13,136 nucleotides of DNA, from positions 1 through 13,136 of the forward strand of contig RXOD01005629.1 in assembly GCA_005223375.1 (NCBI GenBank). The letters are read 5' to 3'. The translations under genes and the position numbers were made by a program. Shown here piece by piece: positions 1-8,900 of the stretch. Below the pieces are notes generated by a model. It did not search any database. It saw nothing but the letters and a program-made list of their open reading frames with translations, and was not told the DNA's origin. Source of the DNA: Amoebophrya sp. AT5.2. Lineage: Eukaryota; Sar; Dinophyceae; Syndiniales; Amoebophryaceae. Within the stretch, counting starts at the first letter, position 1, and each line of letters starts with the position of its first letter.

Positions 1-2499
1 CCGAGCCGCGAACGCGGCCGCAGCGGCAACGACTGAGTTCTCGTCATTTGCGACCTTTTTCGGACGATCTGGCTCAGCGTCCTCTGAAAACGAAGTTTGT
101 ACGCGAAGATCGGCCCGCCGTTTTGGTGACGAAGATGTTGACGCCGAAGCATGATCCACTGTCTTTTGAATCTCCTCGCGCACTTCCAACCCGAGTTGTG
201 AAACCTTCGCCCCTGCGTCCGGCGGCGGCGGTCCTCGTGCTTTCTCGTCGCCGTTATCCTCATCTCCTTTCAATTTATCCGCCACCTCCAGCAAGAAGTG
301 CAAAAGGACTTCCTCGAAGAACATTGCCTGGATGTCTGAATCCTTCCACACCTTGCTAAGGCTATCCTCCCACATCGCGCAAAGTTTCGTCATTTTCAAG
401 AGCAGAGGGTCGCTGACTGCCGCAGACTTGGCCTTTGCGTTTCCGCCAGGCGTAGCCCCATTTTCCTGCGCTGCTACAGCAGGGACGGCATCAATATCCT
501 CGATGATCGTCGCGGACAGAAGTTTGGAAATGCGCGAGACGAAGCGATACACCGGCTCGTCTACGAACCGGTCGCTCAGGCAACGGTGAACCCCGAAGTG
601 CAGCAACGATAAAGGTGATGATGGGCCAGCTGCTTTATCCTCGACCAACGGAGCAGGCATCCCATTTATCGCTAGGTAATCGACCACATTCAAGTAGTAG
701 TGCGGCAGAGGTCGTCGCGCTACTTCTGGAGCTGCGGAACCGCCAGAAGAAAAAGTGCTATCACTGCCCGAGCTTCCAACGCCATCGGCCGTCTGTTGCG
801 CGTAGACGTATTGTGGAAGAGCGCTCGCTGCAGGAGCTTCTGCCGGCACGCGCAGCCAAGTGCCCAAGGTGCTGCTAGGCGAAGAAGAAACAGTTGTTGA
901 TGGCGAAACTGAAAACCCACCGTTCATGGTGGTACCTCCGACGTTTTGCAACTGCAAGGACGATGCATTCGTCACAAACATGCCGGTTTGCGGATCCACG
1001 AACAGATCCTCGCCGAACAATTCCGTCTCGTGGAGCTTTACGAGGTCTGGCATTCTCGCCGATGGGCTGCCGCTGGCGTTTTGGTCCCTCGAGGACGAAG
1101 CACCAGATGCTGCTTTCTCAATCAGCATCTGCACCACCAATCTTCTGGCCGTTGTTTCCAGGGGATGGCATTTGCTGCTGCCTCCCGAAGCGTCTGCGCT
1201 GCTTTCTGCAGAAAGCACTGTCGATGTAGACAGGGGAATCACCTGTGACGAGGGAGTTGCGAGCCCGCCGCTTCGTGACGCACTTGCGGGATGCGTGCTC
1301 GCCGCAGGCTGGACGCCACTCCCATTTCCTTCCGCCGCCGCACTATGCACGGGGCTGAAGTCTTCCTGCTGCTCCTCTGCGACAAACACCGCTTGTAGCA
1401 CCTCCTTGGCGACGAACAGTCGCGTTGTGTCGTGGTCCACAACGCCCGCCAACGCGTCTTCTCTCTCCCCCTTCACGCCACCATCGAAGCTCGCGTAGTA
1501 CAGAAACACTCGCTTCGCGAATTCTTCCGTCCCCTTCTGCTGGCTCCACCGCGCAAGCGCCTCCATGCCGCGCGCGTTTACGCGCGCGCACGCCCGGCGC
1601 TTCTTGGCGTTTTTCGTCTTTGTCGCCGGGAAGTGCAGCGGGACGGAGGACCTGCTCTTCGCATTCTTCTGCTCCAGAAGCTCCCACCGCTCCTCCTCGG
1701 CGAAGAGCAGTTCCCGGGTGGTGACCATCAAATTCAAGATGAGCTCGACCGGCCACGTGACGCATATCTCGGGATCCAACGCGAGCTGGTTGAAGATGTT
1801 CACAAGGGTATCCACGATCCCGAAAATGGACTCCACCAGCTCGGTGGTAATCGTCGCTCTACTTGTCTGTGACGCCGTCAAAACAGAAGGCGTTCTGGAA
1901 GTTCCACCCTCCGTCGGAACAATCCCTGCAGCAGCCGAAGCCGCCACATCCCGGCCACTGGACGAGGTGGATGTCGAGCTCTTGCTCGTGCTCGACGCTG
2001 CAACAGTCGCGGGGCCTGGAGCGAACGACGGCGGGCTGGTTTTTCTCGTCGTACCTCCACCGATCATCAGAGCCGACATGCCGCTCTTCACCCGGCCCTT
2101 CTCAACCGCGCGGGCGGACAGAAGCAGCTGCCGCTCGAGCTCGCGCAAGCACACGTGACCCGCATGGTACAAGATAAAGCACGAAGACCGGAACTCCGTC
2201 ACCGCCAGTCCTCGCGAGGGGTGGAACAGCTTGTAGATCGTCGTGAGTTCCTTCTGGAAACTGTGCAGCGTCGCGGGGCCGCCGGACGAAATCTCTTCGT
2301 GTTTTCGCACGGTCTCCACCGCGGCTTGCAGGCGCGAGCGCCGGCCTTTTACGCCCTCGGCGCTAGAGAAGGACACCGACATGCCGAAGTAAGGTTTGTA
2401 AAACCGCCGCTGGGTCTGGGGAGGCTTCTGCGTTTTGGTTTTCTCGCCCGAGGTGCTTCGCGTCGCGTCCGGATACGTGGTCCTCGCAATCACCGTCAT
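1..2499 (-). CDS. Large hypothetical protein, 5' part only (833 codons, runs off the window)
   Basis: The minus-strand frame is open from an ATG at 2499-2497 to base 1. I checked every codon and found no stop, so the gene continues beyond the window. An in-frame TGA at 2514-2512 and an A at -3 support this start. I recognise no family. Helix-rich blocks lie at about residues 52-135 (with an FHPSRGLAVTEF stretch near 92-103), 218-285, 310-380, 596-665 and 695-745. Ser/Thr/Ala/Gly-rich, probably disordered linkers separate them (about 150-215, 385-445, 460-480, 515-595). A basic patch near 298-310 (NAKKRRACARVNAR) could be a nuclear signal, but that is speculative. No signal peptide or membrane segment is visible. 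The pattern suggests a soluble helical scaffold with inserts, which is inference only. The coding claim rests on frame length and on the contrast between structured and linker blocks. Confidence 0.75.
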   Translation of the reverse strand, partial: MTVIARTTYPDATRSTSGEKTKTQKPPQTQRRFYKPYFGMSVSFSSAEGVKGRRSRLQAAVETVRKHEEISSGGPATLHSFQKELTTIYKLFHPSRGLAVTEFRSSCFILYHAGHVCLRELERQLLLSARAVEKGRVKSGMSALMIGGGTTRKTSPPSFAPGPATVAASSTSKSSTSTSSSGRDVAASAAAGIVPTEGGTSRTPSVLTASQTSRATITTELVESIFGIVDTLVNIFNQLALDPEICVTWPVELILNLMVTTRELLFAEEERWELLEQKNAKSRSSVPLHFPATKTKNAKKRRACARVNARGMEALARWSQQKGTEEFAKRVFLYYASFDGGVKGEREDALAGVVDHDTTRLFVAKEVLQAVFVAEEQQEDFSPVHSAAAEGNGSGVQPAASTHPASASRSGGLATPSSQVIPLSTSTVLSAESSADASGGSSKCHPLETTARRLVVQMLIEKAASGASSSRDQNASGSPSARMPDLVKLHETELFGEDLFVDPQTGMFVTNASSLQLQNVGGTTMNGGFSVSPSTTVSSSPSSTLGTWLRVPAEAPAASALPQYVYAQQTADGVGSSGSDSTFSSGGSAAPEVARRPLPHYYLNVVDYLAINGMPAPLVEDKAAGPSSPLSLLHFGVHRCLSDRFVDEPVYRFVSRISKLLSATIIEDIDAVPAVAAQENGATPGGNAKAKSAAVSDPLLLKMTKLCAMWEDSLSKVWKDSDIQAMFFEEVLLHFLLEVADKLKGDEDNGDEKARGPPPPDAGAKVSQLGLEVREEIQKTVDHASASTSSSPKRRADLRVQTSFSEDAEPDRPKKVANDENSVVAAAAAFAAR

Positions 2500-2549
2500 A
2501 GTGCTGGCCCGTCAGAGCGAGAAGCCGTGGTCAGCGCCGCCAGCGTCAT
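2496..2549 (-). promoter_or_regulatory. Upstream reading frame overlapping the start of the large hypothetical gene
   Basis: An ATG at 2549-2547 opens a 17-residue frame (MTLAALTTASRSDGPAL) whose TGA overlaps the main ATG as ATGA at 2499-2496. This frame is also open for about 22 codons upstream of its ATG, with a basic, Leu-rich translation (KLAKELLLRPKLRKIT). It could be a translated upstream ORF that lowers or couples initiation. It could also be an N-terminal coding segment joined by an unseen splice, or chance. I favour a uORF, without strong evidence. Confidence 0.3.
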
Positions 2550-2998
2550 TGTAATTTTGCGCAACTTCGGCCGCAGGAGCAGCTCCTTAGCGAGCTTGGG
2601 AACTGTGCTGCCTCAATTCAGAATCAGATTACGTACGGCGGTCATCCCGCGGCAAAGCCAACTTTAAACTTTTATCACAATAGCATTTTCATCTAGTACG
2701 GCCCTTTATTTTGCTTTCGCACGAAGAGAGCGGCAGTGAAAAGGAAGAAAACGACAGCGAGCAAAACGTCGGGTCGACTCTTAAAGGACGTGTCGCGGGA
2801 TCGTCACTGCGTGCATTTCCCCCGGAAAAGTGAACACTGATTCACCCGTCACCGAATGCCAGCATGGTCGCGTTATTAATTTCTCACCAGAAAAGCGTAC
2901 TTTGGGCTTCGTCGCCGCGCGCCCATAATTCGCTTCCCTCGAGAGAAAAAAACCCGCGTCTGCTGTGCAAGTAGCTGTGCATCTTTCTCTATGCAATA
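2550..2998. other. Intergenic region between the small ORF and the large hypothetical gene
   Basis: This stretch should hold the 5' flank of the large minus-strand gene. It is AT-richer at about 2660-2720. A minus frame across 2781-3176 is open but looks compositionally random and overlaps the small ORF upstream, so I do not call it. I see no RNA gene, no convincing promoter box and no strong hairpin. Confidence 0.5.
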
Positions 2999-3313
2999 TC
3001 ACGCCGCTGCGTTGTCTGTCGCGCCATCCTCCGCCGGTTCCTCCTCCACGGACAGGAGCTCTTGAAAGGACTCGCCCTTTTGATTTAAGTACACGATCAG
3101 CACACGCCCCGCGCCCACTGGTGTCGCCACCGCTTTTTTCAGAGCCCGCGTTCCCGCGAAGGGAATCTTGCGGCACCCCCGCAGCCGGCTGTCCAGAGTC
3201 GCAACTCCGCAGAGCTCGGCAAGGCTACCTGGAGAGAAGTTTTTATCAAGGGGCATGAAAAAATGTACTATGTGACTTTTACGCTGAGGCTCACCAGACA
3301 GTGTCTTCAGCAT
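2999..3313 (-). CDS. Small hypothetical protein, 104 aa (82 aa if spliced); doubtful
   Basis: An ATG at 3313-3311 begins a frame of 104 codons ending in TGA at 3001-2999, starting only 40 bases after the stop of the EGF gene on the same strand. Its C-terminal half (GRVLIVYLNQKGESFQELL, then an acidic tail) looks coding. No family is recognised. Residues 8-29 may be an in-frame intron: GTGAGC starts at 3294 and a pyrimidine-rich TTCTCTCCAG ends at 3229. That is 66 nt, so the frame is kept either way. Three possibilities remain: a separate short gene, the last exon of the EGF gene reached by an unseen splice, or 3' untranslated sequence. The short gap to the upstream stop makes the second worth testing. 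Confidence 0.35.
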   Translation of the reverse strand: MLKTLSGEPQRKSHIVHFFMPLDKNFSPGSLAELCGVATLDSRLRGCRKIPFAGTRALKKAVATPVGAGRVLIVYLNQKGESFQELLSVEEEPAEDGATDNAAA

Positions 3314-3353
3314 TCAACTTTATACAACATCTCCTTCCCATGAGCAAAGAAAC

Positions 3354-5180
3354 CTACAATTGGTATATGAAGATAGTCATGCCTGAGAGTCCCGGTTGTC
3401 CCTCCAACGGGTTGTAGTATGTGAGCACTTTCGGCACAGCTCCCGGTGTGACGAACGGCATCGACACCTCGCTCCCCACAAGCGACGGCCCGCGGAAAGA
3501 GGCGCCCTTCGGATTCGGCACCACGTAGGGGTAGAACGACGGCGCGGCGACGGCAAGCGTATTCCCGGTGGCGTTCACGTTCAACAAGGACAGCCGGTTG
3601 GCGCCGTCGTCTATGTACGTTTGTGGGGATGCGTCATTATACGGCATCGGACCAGTGGAGACAGCGAGAGCGAAACCTACTTACCTGTGAAACTTGTTCA
3701 CCAGCTCGAGTCGGAAATTTATTACAAAGTTTCATCTTCTACCCGCAAAAACAATACCGACTGAGAAGTATCCGATCGCCACTTGGTTCGCCGCCACCAG
3801 TGCGAGGTTGTGCCCCACCAGGTCCGCGCCTGCGATTCCGATCTTGAGCGGGGCGTAGAAAAAGACGTTTCCGTCGGCGTCCATCTTGCCCACGCGCGCC
3901 ACCGCGTTCCCGTCGTTGCCCGAACCCCGGAACGCGAGCACGAACTTGTCCGTCGTCACGGGCAGCACCGCCAGATACTTCACCTTGCCGACGTAGAAAT
4001 CGTACTGGCCGTCGAAGCTGAGGTCGCTGCTCGGCGTGCTCGCCACCGCCACGCGGCCGATCTTGTTCTCGTCGTCGGCGTAGAAGACCAGCAGGGCTTT
4101 TCCCGGATCGCTCGGCGCCGCCGAGGGACCACTATGGAGCAGCAGCAGCTTCGCCTTTTTCTTCTGCGACCGCCCGTAGGGCTTCTCCGACTTCACCAGC
4201 GGGAGCGACAGCTTCTCCACGCTCTCCAGGCTTTTCGTCGCCACCGAGCGCACCACGTAGCCGGCCTCCGTCGCGTCCTCGATGAAACTGCAGTACACGG
4301 CGTTGGTTCCCTCGTCGTAGGTAAGATCGAACTTCCCCACCGGCTTATCGTGCAGCAGCACGCCCGTCGTGTTCGCGGGCCAGAAAACCTGCCCGAGCGT
4401 GTGGCGGCCCAGCCGCAGGTAGCCCAGCTTCGTTTCCTTGTCTCGGTACGCGGCGAACACGAGTCCACCCGAGACGCTCGACGCCAACGCGACCTCCGAA
4501 ATCTTCGCCCCGATCGTGCTCTTCAGCGCCGCGGCGCCGGGCGGGCCGACGCCGCGCGCCGCGTCAGTGAGGAACGCTTGCGACGCTTCCGCCTGCTTGA
4601 TGGTGCACAGGTACCCGTCGCCCTCGAACCCCGGCTCGCACATGCACTTCACAACGTTGGTTTTTTCGTCGGTCCCGCACGTGGCCTTCTCGCCACAGTC
4701 CAGGTCCGCGCACGAGTCGGCGCCGGTCGCCATGTGCAGGATCCCCCGCACGGTGGACAGGAGCGTCTTGCCCTGTTGCAGGTAGGCCCGCAAACGCCCC
4801 AGCTCGGCGCGGTCCGTCGCCATCGCGGCGTCCACGAGCGAGGTGTCCAGGTCCTCCAGCCCCTGCGCACTCGCCGTCTTGTAGATGTTCTCGATAGTGT
4901 CGTTCACCTTGCCAATGCCCCCGAGCCCGGCCGTCACCTTGGTGCGCATGCGGCTGAGCAACCCCGTGACACGGTACACGTCGTCCTCGTTGCCGGCCTT
5001 GATGTTTCCATTTTGCCCCTGCGCGCTCAGGAGGACTTTCTGCGACTGGCGGTACAGCTCCTGCTCGTTCAAAATTTGGTGCTCCACCACCGCCTGCGGC
5101 GTCCGCACGCCGGCGGCCACCACCGCAAGTGCGGCGAGCACCGCGGCAGAAAAAGATAAACGCCTACGAAGCATCGACAT
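3354..5180 (-). CDS. Secreted EGF-domain protein, two exons (5180-3743 and 3676-3354), 586 aa
   Basis: The first exon starts at ATG 5180 with a signal peptide (basic RRR at 5-7, hydrophobic 11-23), so the product should enter the secretory pathway. Residues 30-150 are mostly helical. An EGF-like domain follows, with cysteines at 157, 162, 168, 179, 181 and 192 in the C-x4-C-x5-C-x10-C-x-C-x10-C spacing. The remaining ~390 residues are rich in beta-strand-like segments such as GGLVFAAYRD, GYLRLGRHTLGQVFW and KALLVFYADDENKIGRVAV, suggesting a beta-propeller or beta-sandwich; that is inference. Removing a 66-nt GT-AG intron joins GCG-G to GT-TTC and adds 106 residues ending MTIFIYQL and TAG. Without splicing the frame ends two codons after the donor, and the downstream piece is compositionally continuous with it. 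Sequons include NTT and NATG. It may be a cell-surface or secreted adhesive protein; substrate and partner are unknown. Confidence 0.8.
3677..3742 (-). other. 66-nt intron of the EGF-domain gene
   Basis: The intron begins GTAGAAG at 3742 and ends GTAAGTAG at 3677. Removal joins phase-1 ends (GCG-G / GT-TTC) and fuses two minus-strand frames. Within the last 13 bases there is CACAG (3689-3685) directly followed by GTAAGT (3684-3679), a 3' site abutting a consensus 5' site. Using that earlier AG would put a TAG almost at once in frame, so the later AG is the productive choice. Not confirmed by RNA. Confidence 0.65.
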
Positions 5181-5206
5181 CTGCCGATGGGCTGGCGGGT
5201 GCTGAT

Positions 5207-5749
5207 ATGGCGGCGCCCGCTAGTGAACCGCCCCTTGCCCCTGCTTCCGCCGCGCCGGCCTTCGCGCGCGCTATGGATCGATTCCGCCCCTGTAGTTGCC
5301 TCGTCGATCGCTGCCGCCGCTCATTTTTCACGGCCTCAAACCTACTAGATCATTTGAACTATTGCGGGCCCTGGCTACGTCTCGCACTCGATCTAATACA
5401 ACAAGTACGAACGCATAAATTTTTAATTTCTGTCTCAACGAAGTTTCTTGCCCCAGAAGAACTCCGACGCCCAGCTCCCTCATTGGTGCTCGTTTGCAGC
5501 TCTCCGTTGCAGAATACTTCTCCGATCAAGACACTATACTTTTGCACGACATTCCGGCTCCGCGAAAGTCCTCGGCGCTGTCATTCCGTCCACCGGACCG
5601 ACCGGCGCAGGCAGATCTTCTATTCCGTTAAGCAACTTGTTCAAAAAGCATTTCCGAGCTTCTTTGCTCGTTGTGCATTTGTAGAGAGGGCGTATTTTGC
5701 AGAGGGCATCTATCGGCTTGCCGCGATTCATTTATCCTTCGCAACTTAG
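5207..5749 (+). CDS. Doubtful divergent ORF with a C2HC zinc-finger-like motif, 180 aa
   Basis: A plus-strand ATG at 5207 (G at -3 and +4) opens 180 codons, only 26 bases from the start of the EGF gene on the other strand. Residues 31-53 fit the C2H2/C2HC consensus exactly: C31-x4-C36-x3-F40-x5-L46-x2-H49-x3-C53. The first 28 residues are Ala/Pro-rich. After about residue 60 the translation looks random and the DNA becomes AT-rich, so only a first exon may be coding. It is the only plus-strand candidate in an otherwise one-way gene array. One motif is thin evidence and chance is a serious alternative. Confidence 0.15.
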   Translation: MAAPASEPPLAPASAAPAFARAMDRFRPCSCLVDRCRRSFFTASNLLDHLNYCGPWLRLALDLIQQVRTHKFLISVSTKFLAPEELRRPAPSLVLVCSSPLQNTSPIKTLYFCTTFRLRESPRRCHSVHRTDRRRQIFYSVKQLVQKAFPSFFARCAFVERAYFAEGIYRLAAIHLSFAT

Positions 5750-5943
5750 AGTGGTCGCAACATGGTATGATCATTTTGTTTACATCCACAGGGGCAAAAC
5801 CGTGCGAGTTGTCCCACTACTGCGGGAGGACCTAGCGCAATGCAAAGTCGTAAGAAAGGACAAAAAACAAACAAGGATCGTGTCTTCTTCCGACCACCGA
5901 AGAACGAAAACGCGGTCTCTTCGAGGTGGCGCACGTCGTTATT

Positions 5944-5975
5944 AGAAATTTCTCAAAATTTCTGCAATATGCAGA
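5944..5975. repeat. Two overlapping hairpins just downstream of the TBC gene stop
   Basis: AGAAATTT (5944-5951) and AAATTTCT (5956-5963) form a perfect 8-bp stem with a CTCA loop. The same bases re-pair in a second stem: TCTGCA (5961-5966) with TGCAGA (5970-5975), loop ATA. The stems share 5961-5963, so they may be mutually exclusive. They begin 11 bases past the TAG at 5989-5987, in the 3' untranslated region, and could mark transcript processing. Function is not shown. Confidence 0.5.
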
Positions 5976-5986
5976 CCAACTAGCGG

Positions 5987-8900
5987 CTACGCCGCCACCA
6001 GCGCATTCGCTCCGCTGCCGTGGAGTAGGCCGAATCCCCGGCTCACGACCGTTTTCCCGAATCCGAGCAACGATGACGCCGCCGCCGCCACGGGGCTGAA
6101 CCCGCTTGCCTCGGGGAGTCCCTTGAACTTCCGCAGCAGCGCCCGCAGATCGATGCCGACCACGTCCCACGTAGTTTCGTCGAGAACGACTGGCGGGTGC
6201 CGAAACCGCGCGAAGTCGTCACCGAAGCCGTCCGCCAAGTCCGCGACCGCTTGCTCGAAGGCGGCGCGCCACGTGTGCAAACGAGTGTCGGCGAGAAACG
6301 GAAACGGATCGCGGAGCACATCCAGCAACTCGGACCGAGCCCCTTCAGGATCCGCTGCAGGTGCGCGGGCTGTGTGTGCAGATGATGAATGACACGATGA
6401 AAAACTACGCACTTCCACTTTATGCGTCAGTGTATCTTTCTTCAAAATTTTGGGCAAAGTTCTCGTCCCCCGGAAGGCGGATGCTCTCGTCGCGTCCCTA
6501 GCCCTAGGGACGGCGACGCTCAGAATACAACCAGGAGCACGTACCAGAAAAAGACTGCAATTGTAAAGTTACTTAAAAGTACTACCGTGGCCCTCCTGAT
6601 TCGGAAACAGCACTGTGCGCACGTACAAGAGGTTGAACACCGTTACCACTCCCGCTAAGAAGGCCCGTTCGTACCTCCCGTCCACGACCGCCTGGTCGTA
6701 GACCATCCGACACACGCTCGCGGGAAGAATTTGCGTGAACGCGGAAAAGAACGTCTTCGCCAGCACAATGTTCAGCTGGTCCGCCACGGAACTGTCCGCG
6801 CCCCCGATTTCCCAATTCGACGCGCCCAGGTACAGTGTTTCGACAAACAGTTTGTGGCGCTCCTGCACCTGCTCCAGCTCGATGGACTGCTCCGCGTCGT
6901 CGGTCGAGAGGGAAGCGAGAAACACCTTCCGCACGTTGATCACGTACGCGGAACTTTTTGGGTTGTTGAAAAGTTTGACCAACTTCAGCGTGTGCAGGGA
7001 CGGAAACGCGAAAACCAGGCCGGCATAGAACATGTTGCGCACCTGCTCGAAAGGAATGGAAAAAAGAAAGCGGAGGTTCACCCCGAATTGCTGGAACGTC
7101 ACCTGTCCGGCGGGGACCGTGTCCTGCCGCAGCTGGTGGCTGTTCCCTGTTTCTGACTGCGCGTCAGCGAGACTATTCTCCGCTGCTGGTACGCGGCCGA
7201 CCGCTGTTTGATGCGGCGACCCTTCGCTTTTTCCAGTGGAGCTGCTTCGGCCTTGCTGTGCGACGAAAGGGCTCAGTTGAGAGTCGCGGATCACCCATTT
7301 CTGGTCCACGACGATCAGGTCGGGCCCTCCAGAGGCAGAAGAAACAATCCCCTCTGATGCAAAGTTTTGGTCGGTGTTCACCTGCACCCTCTTTTGGTTC
7401 AGAAAGTAGAGCAACAACCAGAAGTAGGCCTCCTCCTCCTTAAATCGAATGCTCAGGAGAAGCGCGTGCAGGAAAAACGTCATGCCCTGGGTGTAGGGAA
7501 CCGGATTTGCCGGGAGATGCATGAACGCGCTTAGCACGTTGCCCACTGTTATCTCCTCGGCTTCGGTCAGGTGGTGCATGTCGGCCCCGCTCAGCGGAGC
7601 TTTCTTCTTCGCTGCGTCCGCAGCTTTTCGAGGAAGGGCACCGGCCAAACGCAGCAGATCTTCCGTAGACGAGGACAACGGCCCCTCCGCACCATCAGCC
7701 GAAATCTTCAGCAGGTGCGTGCGCCGGATGTCGACTTGCATCAAACGGTGGTATCCCTCGAGCTCCTCGGCCTCCTGCGTCGAAAGTTTTCCGCTGCCCG
7801 GCAAAGATCCGGAGGACGCTGTCGAGGTTGACGAAGCCGACGACGACGACGTCGAGGTTGACGACGTACTGCTACTGCTCATCTTCAGCGTTCCTGTGGA
7901 GGAGGCGGGCGCCGTAGCAGCCGCCGCGTCCTCTCCCGCTGTCGTATCACTGTCACCAGATGCCTCGCCTTCCGCGCTACTTGAGGCAGCATTGATTTCC
8001 GCCCGCCCGTTCGGAGCAGCTTCGTGCGCCCCTCCGAGCGCCAGCAGTTGTCCGTACACTTTCGCCAGTTTCGAAATCGGAAACTTCACGCGCTCGCCCT
8101 TCCGCACCGACTTAAGGATTTCGCTCCGCTCTGGTTTTTCCATGAGCTGCAGCGCGATCTGGGGGCCAAAGACCTGCCGCGAAAGAATCGCGCGCGCGAG
8201 CCAGCGACGGTGCAGCGCGTGGCGATCGGGCGGCTTCAGATCGTGTTCGGTCTCGTCGTCGTCGAGAATGGAACGCAGACCGCGGAGCCGAAACAGGTCT
8301 GCGTCGCGCTCGAGCGGCCGACGGGTCGGGAAAGTGGAAGCGTTTGGAGTAGTCGCTTTTAACTCGCCGACGGGGTGCGCGCGCACGGAGCTACTTGCGA
8401 ACCCGCTTGCCGTTGTGTTGTTGGTTGTTGTTGTTCCGCGGGTCACGGGAGAAGATGTCATTGTGCCTTGCTCGCTGCTAACAGACTCGGATCGATCCCT
8501 TGCACCGTCGTGTCGCGCCGCCTCGCCCCCCGGGAAGGACGTTGTGGTCTCTGCTCGGACCCAGTCGCCGTATCCATCGCTGTCCGAATCTGCCAAATCA
8601 CCGCGCGTCGTGTTCGCTGCGTTGGCCGCCGCTGGCGTCGTGTTGTCAGTGTCACTGCCTCCGGTAGGCAGATTCGGCGGCTGGACCACGGAGTCGGACA
8701 TCATTACCGCCCGTTGAAGCGCTTCTCCCGAGTAAAAGCCGAAGGCGCGGACTCCCCGCTGCTGCGGCGACGACGAGCCTCCAAGCCCTGCCTCGAGGTC
8801 TAGCTCCTCGATCCCGTGGGCAAGATCGGATTCGATTCCACGGGCCAGATCGGAGGTCGCGTCCTGGAATGTTTCGCTTGTACTGCCGAACGCAGGCGCA

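Larger units (their letters stand above)
5181..5986. other. Intergenic region between the TBC gene stop and the EGF gene start
   Basis: About 800 bases, AT-richer than the flanking genes from about 5290 on. It should hold the 3' end of the TBC transcript (5986 downward) and the promoter and 5' leader of the EGF gene (5181 upward). Short minus frames at 5359-5547 and 5534-5731 are unremarkable. Two features are listed separately: paired hairpins at 5944-5975 and a doubtful plus-strand frame from 5207. No tRNA or rRNA box was found. Confidence 0.5.

Noticed and set aside
860..2158. Plus-strand frames 860-1498 and 1565-2158
   Set aside because: They lie opposite the continuous 833-codon minus frame; the Ser/Thr/Val-rich translations look like mirror images of it.
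2781..3176. 131-codon minus-strand frame
   Set aside because: It overlaps the better-looking small frame at 2999-3313 and its sequence is Arg/Gly-rich and irregular.
3783..5159. 458-codon plus-strand open frame
   Set aside because: It is antisense to the EGF exon. The sense codon bias avoids the codons that would read as stops on the other strand, and the translation is Arg/His/Val-rich with no domain.
5448..5684. P-loop-like GPTGAGRSS in a short plus-strand frame
   Set aside because: It has Arg in place of the Walker A Lys, no Walker B, no ATG, and a short AT-rich frame. Chance is more likely.
6488..6518. Rho-independent bacterial-type terminator
   Set aside because: There is no T-tract on either side, and the gene context is eukaryotic; kept only as a hairpin.
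7521..8717. 398-codon plus-strand open frame, Ser/Ala/Val-rich
   Set aside because: Antisense to the disordered part of the TBC protein; no recognisable domain.
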